64,000 nucleotides of DNA from Paenibacillus terrigena DSM 21567 (lineage in GTDB: Bacteria; Bacillota; Bacilli; Paenibacillales; Paenibacillaceae). The stretch lies in NCBI RefSeq assembly GCF_000374845.1, contig NZ_KB895420.1, positions 124,001-188,000 of the forward strand, read 5' to 3'. The translations under genes were made by a program, and so were the position numbers. Under the pieces are notes generated by a model, which saw nothing but the letters and a program-made list of their open reading frames with translations, did not search any database and was not told the origin of the DNA. Positions 33,568 through 42,266 of this stretch are shown piece after piece. Every line of letters starts with the position of its first letter. The first letter of the stretch is position 1.

Positions 33568-35202
33568 TCACACCTGCGTCTCACTCACACTCCCTTGCTC
33601 CGATCCAGCACCGCCCCGATTGCCCCGGTAAGCCGTTGGCGACATGCCCGTGTACTTCTTGAACATCTTGTAGAAGTACCCCGGCTCCAAATACCCGGCA
33701 CTGCGCGAAATATCGCTCGTCTTCATGTTGGTCGTCTTCAGCAGCTTCTGCGCTTTCTTAATGCGGAAGGCGTTCAGGTAATCCGAGAAACTCTCCCCCG
33801 TCTCCTTCTGGAACAGCTGTCCGAGGTAGAAGGGGTGAATATGCAGCGTATGGCTCAACGTCTTGAGCGACAGCTCCTCTGCATAATTCGTCTGAATCTG
33901 ATGCAGCACTTGCTTCACGACCGAGCTAAATTCATCGTCTTCGGTCGACAGGTAGTCGATGGCCGAATCCGCGATGAACTTCACATGCGCCGTCAGCTGA
34001 CCGATCGTATGCGCGCGGAACAGGGCTGTGAACAGCTGCTTATAGCCGCTCGTCGCCAGCTCATGATTCAGTTTATTGTCTCGCACGACCTGCTTCGTAC
34101 ATAGGATCAGTTCCACAGCACGATTATGAATATGTGCCGGCGTAATGGATGCAGTCGATTGCAGCTCTTGGAACAGTTTGTCGATATAGGCATGAACGGC
34201 CGACTTGTCTTTACCGAGCAGGAGGCGCTCATATTCGAAGGCATCCATCGAAGGCAGCTTCAGCTCCTCATCGACAGCAACGATCCGATCGTAAGAGATA
34301 ATGGCATTATCCGTATTCGTGAGGAAATATTCCTGCAGCCGTTTGGCATGCGCATAGCTCTGGGACATATCCAGATAGCTCAGCTCCATGCTGCCAAGCG
34401 TGATAAATACATGCATGCCAAGCCGCTGCTTCAATTCCAATCGAATATGCTCCAGCAAGGGCAGTGTCGCCGCTAGACCTGCCTCTGCGCTTGCGCCAGT
34501 TATCAGAATAATCGTGTCGCCATCATTATCGCAGTAACTATAGCTGCCCTCCATCTTACGCGCGAGCGTCTGGCAGATGCGATAAGCTTCGCTATTCTGC
34601 TGTTCTTCCCATATCGAGGCATCGCTGCCATTCTCTGCAGCGGAATCCTGTACCATCTTCACCGTCGCAGCGGCATAGAAGGGGCGATCCACCGGGATCT
34701 CCAGGAACTCTAACCGATTCCGCAGTTCCGCGGGGTCGATATTCCCTGTAGCCCAACGCGCCATCACATTGTCACGCAAGATATCCAGTTGGTTCTGCAC
34801 GATGGAGGCTTGCCGATCGGCTTGCTCGAGCTTCTGAACCGTGCTCATAACCGTCTCCGTTAACTCCTTGATGTTCACCGGTTTGAGCAGATAATTCTCA
34901 ATCCCAAGGCGCATCCCTTCCTTGACGTAGCTGAATTCGTTATAGCCGCTGAGCACGATGAACTTCATATGCGGATAGAGCGGCTTCAGCCGTTCGATCA
35001 ATGCCAAGCCGTTCATATCGCGCATCATGATGTCGGTGATCAGAATATCCACCTCTGAGCCCATATGCTGCAGCACTTCAAAGGCTTCTGAACCGTCATA
35101 AGCTTTGCCTGCCAAATGAAGGCCGAACTCTTCCCAGTCGATCACCGTCGTTAGACCTTGTAGAATGAATGGCTCATCATCAACGATAAATACTTTACGC
35201 AT
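33568..35202 (-). CDS. Response regulator, REC plus AraC-type DNA-binding domain (YesN-like)
   Basis: This 544-residue cytosolic regulator has a receiver domain at 1-120 (KVFIVDDEP at the start, phospho-acceptor D57 in DILITDIMM, Lys in YLLKP). A middle region of about 300 residues has no clear motif. Two AraC helix-turn-helices follow at about 430-525 (LKTLSHTLHIHPFYLGQLF and then KTSDISRSAGYLEPGYFYKMF, ending YTGMSPTAYR). It overlaps the histidine kinase gene by 8 bp, so the two form one operon. The pair is divergent from a sugar importer (LplB/LplC/LplA type) and is its likely activator, as is usual for YesM/YesN neighbours. Confidence 0.92.
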   Translation of the reverse strand: MRKVFIVDDEPFILQGLTTVIDWEEFGLHLAGKAYDGSEAFEVLQHMGSEVDILITDIMMRDMNGLALIERLKPLYPHMKFIVLSGYNEFSYVKEGMRLGIENYLLKPVNIKELTETVMSTVQKLEQADRQASIVQNQLDILRDNVMARWATGNIDPAELRNRLEFLEIPVDRPFYAAATVKMVQDSAAENGSDASIWEEQQNSEAYRICQTLARKMEGSYSYCDNDGDTIILITGASAEAGLAATLPLLEHIRLELKQRLGMHVFITLGSMELSYLDMSQSYAHAKRLQEYFLTNTDNAIISYDRIVAVDEELKLPSMDAFEYERLLLGKDKSAVHAYIDKLFQELQSTASITPAHIHNRAVELILCTKQVVRDNKLNHELATSGYKQLFTALFRAHTIGQLTAHVKFIADSAIDYLSTEDDEFSSVVKQVLHQIQTNYAEELSLKTLSHTLHIHPFYLGQLFQKETGESFSDYLNAFRIKKAQKLLKTTNMKTSDISRSAGYLEPGYFYKMFKKYTGMSPTAYRGNRGGAGSEQGSVSETQV

Positions 35203-36970
35203 ACAGTTCTCCTCCTTGGCTTGCTGGTATTTTCATCGTAACCATCGTGCCTTGCCCCGGAACAGACTCCACGCGAAGTCCATATGCAGGACCGAAGCAA
35301 ATTTTAATCCGTTCATGGGTATTCATCAGTCCGATCGATTGACTTGCTGCATCGTCTGACACCTCGGTATTCAGCTTCTGCCTTATGAACTCCAGTTTCT
35401 CTGGCGTTATGCCGCTGCCATTATCCTTAATCGTAATGACCAGCGCATCTTCTTCGAGCACGGCCTGAATCCAGATCCGATTATCCGTGCGAGACATAAT
35501 TAGTCCGTGTACGATGTAATTCTCTATGATGGGCTGGATGGATAATTTCAACACCCGAAGACTCATGAGCTCCGGCTCGATATCGATTTCATACGAGAAG
35601 TTCTGCATGTAGCGAATGCGGAACAAGTCCAGGTAAAGGCTGCAATATTCGATCTCATTTTCGAGCGGGGCGATGGTATCGCGCCGAACGGAATACCGGA
35701 ACAGCGTGGACAGAATATAGATCATTTCCCCGACGTCTTCGGCTTGGTAGGAGAGGGCCCGCATCCGAATCGCTTCTAGGGTGTTATAGAGGAAATGCGG
35801 CTTAATCTGCGCTTGAAAAGCGACGAGTTCTGCCTGCTTCTGCCGAATCTCCGAGACATAGACGCGGTCGATATAACGAGTCAAATCTTCACACATATGG
35901 TTGAACCGATCCGCGATCTGGAAGAGCTCATCTTCCTTCTCCATCGTGATCCGCACCGATAAATCCCCATTCCTAAGCTTCTCCATCGCACGTACAACAG
36001 TCCTCGTACGCCTTGAGAAATTGACGATCGTAAAGTACGTGAGCGCCATCGCAGCCACGATGACGAGACTGGTTACGAGCAGCAGCGTATTCCGAAGGCC
36101 GACCATGCTCGCCGACATCTCGCTTTTCGGAATCACCCCGACAATCCAATACCCGAATCGGTTCGTCGTCTGCACGTTCACATAAGACGGTTCCTCGAAT
36201 TGCTGGATGGATGCAGGTGCATTTAGCTGTGACAGGTATGGATATTTGGCGCCGTAGTATCGGTTCGAGGAATCGAATACAACGTTGCCACTTGGCGTTA
36301 AGACGAGCACATAACCTTTCATTTCGCTCCAATTGTTCTGAAACGCGCGGTAGATGCCATCGGAGTTATAGTCGATAATGAGATTCCCGTCGGTCTCGAG
36401 CGTCGTCAAATTTGTAATGTTGCTGATGGTCGTGATGCTTTTGGGCGTAATGACATATTGGTTGAGCACCGTCTGAAGATCGCTGTTCACTTGATAATAA
36501 TTTTGATTATCCTTCGTGAGAAGCAAGGTGAATTTCTTCTTGGAGCTGTAGAGTCCGATGGTCCGAATGTCGGAGAACGTATTTAATTGGATGCGGAGAA
36601 AAGATAATACGTCGCGCCGCCGAATGCCCGTATCGCTAAACCGTGTCAGACGGTCATCCAAATAGTCCGAGAAGTTATTCTTCAGAAAAGACAACGCATC
36701 ATCCAGCAGGGTGGAGGAGCCATCTTGATAAATTTGCTGAATGATCTGCTGCGAAGCCGCATGGCGTGTATCGAAGTAGCTGCCGATGCTCGACAGCACA
36801 TGGTTGTTAGAATCGAGCTCTTTCTTAATTTGATTATTGCTGAAATACGTAAAGACGAAGACGGATAGCGTCGCGAGCGACACGATGGTGATGAGGGAGT
36901 AGATCATCAAGATCTTATTGAACAACTTTTGCTTGAAGTGCTTCTGGTAGAAATCGATCATCAAACGCAT
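35195..36970 (-). CDS. Sensor histidine kinase, YesM type
   Basis: This 591-residue membrane protein has a first transmembrane helix at about 19-41 (ILMIYSLITIVSLATLSVFVFTYF), an extracellular dCache-like sensing region to about 285, a second helix (TLLLVTSLVIVAAMALTYFTIV), and a HAMP linker. The His_kinase domain with QIKPHFLYNTLEAIRM follows (phospho-accepting H392), and last the ATPase domain with N-box and DNGSGITPE. The sugar or oligosaccharide signal is not known. AAAGGAG precedes the ATG. A perfect cre consensus lies 20-34 bp upstream of the start codon, which suggests that preferred carbon sources repress the sensor itself. Confidence 0.93.
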   Translation of the reverse strand: MRLMIDFYQKHFKQKLFNKILMIYSLITIVSLATLSVFVFTYFSNNQIKKELDSNNHVLSSIGSYFDTRHAASQQIIQQIYQDGSSTLLDDALSFLKNNFSDYLDDRLTRFSDTGIRRRDVLSFLRIQLNTFSDIRTIGLYSSKKKFTLLLTKDNQNYYQVNSDLQTVLNQYVITPKSITTISNITNLTTLETDGNLIIDYNSDGIYRAFQNNWSEMKGYVLVLTPSGNVVFDSSNRYYGAKYPYLSQLNAPASIQQFEEPSYVNVQTTNRFGYWIVGVIPKSEMSASMVGLRNTLLLVTSLVIVAAMALTYFTIVNFSRRTRTVVRAMEKLRNGDLSVRITMEKEDELFQIADRFNHMCEDLTRYIDRVYVSEIRQKQAELVAFQAQIKPHFLYNTLEAIRMRALSYQAEDVGEMIYILSTLFRYSVRRDTIAPLENEIEYCSLYLDLFRIRYMQNFSYEIDIEPELMSLRVLKLSIQPIIENYIVHGLIMSRTDNRIWIQAVLEEDALVITIKDNGSGITPEKLEFIRQKLNTEVSDDAASQSIGLMNTHERIKICFGPAYGLRVESVPGQGTMVTMKIPASQGGELYA

Positions 36971-36989
36971 TGCTGTCGTACTCCTTTTT

Positions 36990-37004
36990 TGTATACGCTT
37001 TCAT
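36990..37004 (-). promoter_or_regulatory. CcpA cre site before the histidine kinase gene
   Basis: On the minus strand the site reads ATGAAAGCGTATACA, a full match to WTGNAANCGNWNNCW. It lies between the kinase start codon and its upstream region, so bound CcpA would act as a roadblock. Confidence 0.7.
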
Positions 37005-37132
37005 TAAGAAGAATTCCTTCCTCTTAATATTCAGGAATCCCATCACTTATTGTACTGTCTTCGGAAAAAGAAAGGAATATGATCTTTGTTTTATCCACCT
37101 CGACTTTTGATTTGTTCACTTTAGAGAACGCT

Positions 37133-37147
37133 TACATTGCTGTAGAG
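37133..37147 (-). promoter_or_regulatory. CcpA cre site before the LplB-type permease gene
   Basis: The minus strand reads ATGTAAGCGTTCTCT, again a full match to WTGNAANCGNWNNCW, 39 bp before the permease start codon. Two full cre matches in one 215-bp divergent region are unlikely to be chance. Confidence 0.65.
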
Positions 37148-37185
37148 TTAGGCATATCAACAAATGACGAGCTGGGGGGGACAAC

Positions 37186-38124
37186 ATGAAAGGTTTATTG
37201 CGCTGGCTGAAGCTGGTTGGCCGTAACAAAGCTTTGCTCCTAATGGTGCTGCCGGGATTCGTATGGTTTCTGCTCTTCTGTTACTTGCCGATGCCGGGAG
37301 CGTTAATTGCATTTAAGGACTATCAGTTCAGCCGAGATGGATTCTTAGCCAGTATGATCGAGAGCAAATGGGTCGGATTCAAAAATTTCGAGTACCTATT
37401 CAAGACGGAAGACGCTTATCTCATCGTGCGGAACACGCTGCTCTATAACGCAGCCTTTATCATTCTCGGGACACTCTTCGCCGTGCTTGTCGCGATTGTC
37501 ATTAGTGAGATTGCGAATAAGAAGCTGGCCAAAATTTATCAGACGGGCATGTTCCTGCCGCATTTTCTTTCGTGGGTTATCGTGAGTTATTTCGTATTCA
37601 GCTTTCTGAGCGTGGATAAAGGGGTACTGAACCAGTTCTTAACCTGGATCGGCGCAGATCCGGAATTCTGGTATACGGAGACCAAATTCTGGCCTTACAT
37701 TCTGATCATCGTGAACTTGTGGAAGGGTGTCGGATACGGCAGTGTCATCTATTTGGCGGCGATCGTCGGGATCGACAAATCGTATTTCGAAGCGGCGATG
37801 ATCGATGGAGCTAGCAAATGGCAACAAATTCGCAACATTACGATTCCAATGATTACACCGATTATCGTAATTATGTTCATTCTTGCGGTAGGGGGAATTT
37901 TCCGGGCAGACTTCGGGCTCTTCTACCAAGTACCACGCGATACCGGCGCACTTTACTCAGTTACGAATGTCATTGACACGTTCGTCTATCGCGGACTTAA
38001 GGTAACGGGCAATATCGGAATGAGTACCGCGGCCGGATTGTATCAATCTGTTGTTGGCTTCATTCTTGTCCTGGTCACGAACTTTATCGTACGGAAAATT
38101 AATAAAGAACAAGCGTTATTCTAA
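37186..38124 (+). CDS. Oligosaccharide ABC transporter permease, LplB type
   Basis: This 312-residue membrane protein has the LplB/YteP-type start (NKALLLMVLPGFVWFLLFCYLP followed by FKDYQF), six helices, and the EAA loop SYFEAAMIDGASKWQQIRNI. These importers take up plant or microbial oligosaccharides such as uronides or mannans. GGGGGG just before the ATG is the ribosome site. It is the first gene of an operon with an LplC-type partner and a large binding protein, divergent from a YesM/YesN pair. Confidence 0.93.
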   Translation: MKGLLRWLKLVGRNKALLLMVLPGFVWFLLFCYLPMPGALIAFKDYQFSRDGFLASMIESKWVGFKNFEYLFKTEDAYLIVRNTLLYNAAFIILGTLFAVLVAIVISEIANKKLAKIYQTGMFLPHFLSWVIVSYFVFSFLSVDKGVLNQFLTWIGADPEFWYTETKFWPYILIIVNLWKGVGYGSVIYLAAIVGIDKSYFEAAMIDGASKWQQIRNITIPMITPIIVIMFILAVGGIFRADFGLFYQVPRDTGALYSVTNVIDTFVYRGLKVTGNIGMSTAAGLYQSVVGFILVLVTNFIVRKINKEQALF

Positions 38125-38185
38125 ATGGCCATGGTCATCCCGTGGTTTATGGACCGACATCTTTAGCGAGAGGGGGAACTCCATT

Positions 38186-39154
38186 TTGGAACATAGAACC
38201 GTCATCGATTCACACCCATCATTGAACAATCCTAGAGCACCGCGAAAGAAGCTGCGGAACATTCATCATCTGTCGCCTTTCTGGAATGCCATGGCGCATA
38301 TTGGGATTGGATTATTTTCACTAGCATGTGTCTATCCGTTCTTGTTCGTTGTCGTGCTGTCCTTCACAGATGAGCAGTCGTTAGCGAAGAATGGGTATAA
38401 AATTATCCCAGAGCAGTGGTCTGTGGAAGCTTACACGTACCTGTTCAGGACAGGTAATCAGTTGCTGCGATCCTACGGGGTTACGTTATTCATCACCGTT
38501 GTGGGGACGCTACTCACACTCGTGATCGTATCCCTGTATGCTTATGCGATATCCCGAAGCTATTTTCATTTTCGAGGATTTTTCTCCTTCGTCGCCTTCT
38601 TCACGATGCTGTTCGGGGGCGGACTTGTGCCGTCATATATCGTCGTGACGCAAGTGCTGCATTTGAAGGATACCATGTGGGCGCTAATTCTCCCGATGTG
38701 TGTCAGTGCGTTCTCGATCCTCATCATGAGGACCTTCTTCAAGACCATGGTTCCCGACGCCATTATCGAATCGGGCAAAATTGACGGTGCAGGCGAGTTC
38801 CGCGTATTCCTATACCTGGTACTGCCGATTTCGTTGCCGGGTCTAGCCACCATTGGGCTGTTCGCCGCCTTAGGTTATTGGAACGACTGGTTTAATGCAC
38901 TGCTCTATATTGACGATGCGAGATTGCTTCCGCTGCAATCCTTGCTCATGAAGGTGGAGACGAACATTCAGTTCATTCTCCAGAATGCGGGGGTTGGCGG
39001 TGCGGCTGATCGAACGGATATGGTCAGAACGTTACCGGCCGAGACGACACGGATGGCGATGGTTGTTCTAGCTACCGTGCCTATTATTTTCGCGTATCCA
39101 TTCTTCCAGCGTTATTTCGTGCAAGGCTTGACGATTGGCGCGGTGAAGGAATGA
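38186..39154 (+). CDS. Oligosaccharide ABC transporter permease, LplC/YtcP type
   Basis: This protein is 322 residues from the TTG at 38186, which has GAGGGGGAA about eight bases upstream. The frame extends further up into the previous gene but has no start signal there. The N-terminal 45 residues are hydrophilic. Six helices follow, with the typical LplC sequence ACVYPFLFVVVLSFTDE, FFTMLFGGGLVPSYIVV and the EAA-like loop AIIESGKIDGAGEFRVFLYL, and the end QRYFVQGLTIGAVKE, which is a hallmark of this type. It pairs with the upstream permease. Confidence 0.92.
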   Translation: MEHRTVIDSHPSLNNPRAPRKKLRNIHHLSPFWNAMAHIGIGLFSLACVYPFLFVVVLSFTDEQSLAKNGYKIIPEQWSVEAYTYLFRTGNQLLRSYGVTLFITVVGTLLTLVIVSLYAYAISRSYFHFRGFFSFVAFFTMLFGGGLVPSYIVVTQVLHLKDTMWALILPMCVSAFSILIMRTFFKTMVPDAIIESGKIDGAGEFRVFLYLVLPISLPGLATIGLFAALGYWNDWFNALLYIDDARLLPLQSLLMKVETNIQFILQNAGVGGAADRTDMVRTLPAETTRMAMVVLATVPIIFAYPFFQRYFVQGLTIGAVKE

Positions 39155-39225
39155 TTACGAAGATAGATGCTATATGAGTTGAATTAACAAAACGTAGAAA
39201 AGATGAGCAGCACAAGAGCGAAGAG

Positions 39226-39335
39226 GAATGCTCGAACTGGAGGAGTGATAACGTTCGCCTTTGTTTTCGGATTTCCTCTATAACCCAATCATTCAAGAAA
39301 TCCGAAAACAACAGCGGCCGGAAGTTGAGCATTTC
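39226..39335 (+). other. Long composite hairpin between permease and binding-protein genes
   Basis: Perfect 15-bp inner arms TTGTTTTCGGATTTC and GAAATCCGAAAACAA (39261-39275 with 39297-39311) lie inside outer arms 39226-39240 and 39318-39335 that pair with small bulges. There is no T-run. It fits a message-stabilising or attenuating element for the downstream binding-protein gene. Confidence 0.65.
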
Positions 39336-39413
39336 TCGTAGCGGGGCGTCAAACGTCTGAGCCGGGTTTAGTTCAACTTATATAGCACTTAAACAAAAGG
39401 GAGGAAGACAGAG

Positions 39414-40907
39414 ATGAGAAAAAGTGTACTACTCGTATTAACCTTCATCATGCTTGCTTCAATCGCACTCGCAGGCTGCTCTAGCGGCAGCAAGGACACA
39501 AAGTCCAGTGAGGGCACGAAGGACACAGGAACGACAGATACACAGGTTACGCCAGAGAAGAAAGAAGACCCAGTCACGCTATTATGGTATACCATTGGTG
39601 GACCGCAAAAAGACCAAGATAAAGTCTTGACGGAGGTCAACAAATATTTGCAAGAGAAAATCAATGTGAAGCTGGACATGAAAGTAATCGATTGGGGCGA
39701 TTATTCGCAGAAAATGCAAGTTATCGCTGCCTCGGGTGAACCATTCGATATCGCGTTCACGAGTTCATGGGCCTTCAACTATGTTGAGGGTGCGAGAAAA
39801 GGTTATTTCCTCGAGCTGGATGAACTGTTGAACCAATCGGGTCAGGGCATCAAGGAAGTGCTCAATCCAGCGTTCCTCGAAGGCTCCAAAGTCAATGGCC
39901 ATAACTATGCGATCCCGACGAATAAAGAGCTTCCTGCGCAAGCAGTGTGGCGGTTCAACAAGAACTTGGTCGACAAATACAAATTAGACATTACACAAGC
40001 AACAATGCTCGAGAGCCTTGCACCGATGTTGAAGGCTGTCAAAGCAGGTGAGCCGGATGTATATCCGATTCCATCGAACATTGGTATGTACCTTCCGTTT
40101 GATTTTGCATTAGAAGGCATTCCGGTTGGAGTACCAATGAACACAACTGATTTCAAAATGGTGAATATTTGGGAATCTGTGGAAGCGAAGCAAGTCTTCA
40201 AGACGATGCGCGAGTATTACCAAGCTGGTTATTTGCCGCCAGATGTCGCAACCAAACAAGGCAATGATTTCGAGAAAACGGGCAAATGGCTCGTGGATAA
40301 GCAGCACACCGTACCTTTTGCCGACATTCAATGGACAGAAAGCATGAAGTATCCGATCGTCTCGACGCCAATTCATGAGCCGCTCGTGTTCAACTGGTCC
40401 GTAACGGGTTCGATGCAGGCGATTTCGGCCAAAACGAAATATCCGAAGCAGGCGATGGAATTCCTGAACTTGCTGAACACGGATAAATATCTGCGCAACT
40501 TGATCAACAATGGTATTGAAGGCGTGCACTACAAACGGTTGACAGCTGATACGTATGAGCCGATCCCAGACTCCGGTTACAGCATGCCGTCCTTCACGCT
40601 CGGCAACATGTTCTTGCTTGATAAGTTAAAGGCTGACCCGGCAGATAAGTGGGAGCAATACAAGAAATTCAATGATTCCGCGAAAAATGCACCGCTGCTT
40701 GGGTTCCAATTCGACCCAACGAATGTCATGACAGAAATCGCGAACGTGAAGAATGCGGTCGATGAATTCGGTCCATCCTTCAACACAGGATCCGTGGATC
40801 CAGAGAAGATGCTGCCAAAAGCGATTGAGAAGCTGAAGGCGCAAGGCATCGAGAAGATCATTGCAGAAGCACAGAAGCAGCTTGACGCTTGGCGCGCAAG
40901 CAAATAA
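39414..40907 (+). CDS. Oligosaccharide ABC transporter substrate-binding lipoprotein, LplA type
   Basis: This 497-residue protein has a lipoprotein signal (lipobox LAGC, Cys 22) and a Ser/Thr/Lys-rich linker. The long mature domain has features of the LplA/YtcQ group: VTLLWYTIGGPQKDQDKV, YLQEKINVKLDMKVIDWGDY and IAASGEPFDIAFTSSW. AAGGGAGGAAG precedes the ATG. It is the last gene of the operon and the only one separated from its permeases by a long structured leader. The substrate is not determinable from sequence; an oligosaccharide longer than a disaccharide is typical for this group. Confidence 0.92.
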   Translation: MRKSVLLVLTFIMLASIALAGCSSGSKDTKSSEGTKDTGTTDTQVTPEKKEDPVTLLWYTIGGPQKDQDKVLTEVNKYLQEKINVKLDMKVIDWGDYSQKMQVIAASGEPFDIAFTSSWAFNYVEGARKGYFLELDELLNQSGQGIKEVLNPAFLEGSKVNGHNYAIPTNKELPAQAVWRFNKNLVDKYKLDITQATMLESLAPMLKAVKAGEPDVYPIPSNIGMYLPFDFALEGIPVGVPMNTTDFKMVNIWESVEAKQVFKTMREYYQAGYLPPDVATKQGNDFEKTGKWLVDKQHTVPFADIQWTESMKYPIVSTPIHEPLVFNWSVTGSMQAISAKTKYPKQAMEFLNLLNTDKYLRNLINNGIEGVHYKRLTADTYEPIPDSGYSMPSFTLGNMFLLDKLKADPADKWEQYKKFNDSAKNAPLLGFQFDPTNVMTEIANVKNAVDEFGPSFNTGSVDPEKMLPKAIEKLKAQGIEKIIAEAQKQLDAWRASK

Positions 40908-40921
40908 TACGATCATCAGCA

Positions 40922-40966
40922 GGCCTTCTGCTGCGAGGGGAACAATATCCTTCGCGGCAGGAGGCT
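40922..40966 (+). terminator. Weak terminator after the LplA-type gene
   Basis: A stem of about 15 pairs with two G-U and one bulge is followed by ATTCTCATCTT, a poor T-run. Termination may be partial. Confidence 0.5.
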
Positions 40967-41021
40967 ATTCTCATCTTATCTGGGCACAATTGGGAAATAG
41001 GCCCCCGTTTATATGATATTT

Positions 41022-41049
41022 GTCATACTCGTCACCTGACGTTCATGAC
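41022..41049 (+). promoter_or_regulatory. Candidate DesR-binding inverted repeat upstream of des
   Basis: GTCATACTCGTCA and TGACGTTCATGAC, separated by CC, form GTCAT-N3-CGTCA-CC-TGACG-N3-ATGAC, in which only the three inner bases differ. It ends directly before the -35 position of the TATACT promoter. This matches the way phosphorylated DesR activates des in Bacillus subtilis; the identity of the factor is inferred from the desKR genes downstream. Confidence 0.65.
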
Positions 41050-41072
41050 TACTCGGCCAACACGGCATTTTC

Positions 41073-41078
41073 TATACT
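41073..41078 (+). promoter_or_regulatory. -10 element of the des promoter
   Basis: TATACT lies 64 bp before the des start codon. The -35 position reads TACTCG, far from consensus, as expected for a promoter that depends on an activator. Confidence 0.55.
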
Positions 41079-41141
41079 GAAGATAGAATAGACCTGCTGG
41101 GTAGGTTTCCCCATGCATGAGCCCAAGGAGGAAATGACACG

Positions 41142-42200
41142 ATGACACATTCCCATGTCACCCATTTGAAGAAAGAAATGGTTCCCTATGAGAAGAGCAA
41201 TATCAAGACGAGTATGAAGCAGATTTTAAATACGATTTTACCTTTAGTCCTGCTATGGATCGCGGCTTATGCCAGCCTGTCCGTATCGTACTGGCTCACG
41301 CTGCCGCTCACGATCGTCGCATCGGGCTTTGTCATTCGGACGTTTATTATTTTTCATGACTGTTGTCATCAATCCTTCTTCAAGAGCCGTCGTGCAAATG
41401 ATATCCTCGGCACGATTACAGGCGTTCTGACGCTGGTCCCTTATCAGCAATGGAAGAACAGCCATTCCATCCATCATGCGACGAGCAGTAACCTCGATAA
41501 ACGGGGCGTCGGCGATATGTGGGTGATGACGGTGGATGAATATGTGGCAGCACCGCTGATGCAGCGCATTGCTTATCGAATCTATCGCAATCCGATTGTT
41601 ATGCTCGGTCTCGGACCGATTTTTATATTTGTATTGACCTACCGTTTCAACCGTAAGGGCGCGAAGCGCAAGGAACGAATGAACACGTACCTGACGAATG
41701 TACTTATTGTAGCGCTATACGCATTGCTGTGCTGGGCGATTGGCTGGCAGGCATTCCTCTTGGTTCAGGTTCCGATTATTTTCGTATCTGGTATGCTCGG
41801 GATTTGGTTATTTTATGTGCAGCATCAATTCGAAGATTCGTATTTCGAGCATGAAGACGAGTGGAGTTATGTCCTTGCGGCTGTAGAGGGGAGCTCGTAT
41901 TATAAGCTGCCGAAGCTGCTGCAGTGGATGACGGGCAACATTGGCTTCCATCATGTACACCATCTGAGCCCGAAGGTGCCGAATTACCTGCTGGAGCAAG
42001 CGCACAATGATACGCCGCCATTACAGCATGCAACGACGATTACGCTTCGTACGAGCTTGCAGTCACTGCGGTTCCGTCTGTGGGATGAGGAGCGCAAGAC
42101 ATTCGTAAGCTTCAAGCAGATCAAACATTTGCTGGGAGGACCCGCAAGAAAGGCAGCGGCCTCGGTCAAGAATCGCCGTCCAAGTGTTCAAGGCAAATAA
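41142..42200 (+). CDS. des: Membrane acyl-lipid desaturase
   Basis: This 352-residue membrane protein introduces a double bond into phospholipid acyl chains, which restores membrane fluidity in the cold. The three His boxes that bind the di-iron centre are all present: HDCCH, HSIHH and HHVHH. Hydrophobic helix pairs lie before the first box and after the second one. AAGGAGGA precedes the ATG. It is followed by the sensor kinase and response regulator genes that control its homologue in Bacillus subtilis. The position of the double bond (Delta-5 there) cannot be told from sequence. A 66-bp gap with a small hairpin separates it from the kinase gene. Confidence 0.94.
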   Translation: MTHSHVTHLKKEMVPYEKSNIKTSMKQILNTILPLVLLWIAAYASLSVSYWLTLPLTIVASGFVIRTFIIFHDCCHQSFFKSRRANDILGTITGVLTLVPYQQWKNSHSIHHATSSNLDKRGVGDMWVMTVDEYVAAPLMQRIAYRIYRNPIVMLGLGPIFIFVLTYRFNRKGAKRKERMNTYLTNVLIVALYALLCWAIGWQAFLLVQVPIIFVSGMLGIWLFYVQHQFEDSYFEHEDEWSYVLAAVEGSSYYKLPKLLQWMTGNIGFHHVHHLSPKVPNYLLEQAHNDTPPLQHATTITLRTSLQSLRFRLWDEERKTFVSFKQIKHLLGGPARKAAASVKNRRPSVQGK

Positions 42201-42220
42201 CTACGCCGCCATCGTTTGTG

Positions 42221-42245
42221 ATAAGATACTTATAACGTATCTTAT
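42221..42245 (+). other. Small hairpin between des and the kinase gene
   Basis: Arms ATAAGATAC and GTATCTTAT pair perfectly around a seven-base loop. It may lower expression of the regulators relative to des or stabilise the des message. Confidence 0.5.
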
Positions 42246-42266
42246 GAACCTTAGGGAGGGGCAGCC

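Noticed and set aside
33342-34104. Two plus-strand open frames of about 106 and 232 codons
   Set aside because: They lie mostly opposite the response regulator gene, have no ribosome site, and read as His/Pro/Arg-rich shadow sequence.
38051-38185. Upstream start of the LplC-type permease inside the LplB-type gene
   Set aside because: The extension overlaps the previous gene by 74 bp, lacks a ribosome site, and reads as shadow; the TTG at 38186 has GAGGGGGAA.
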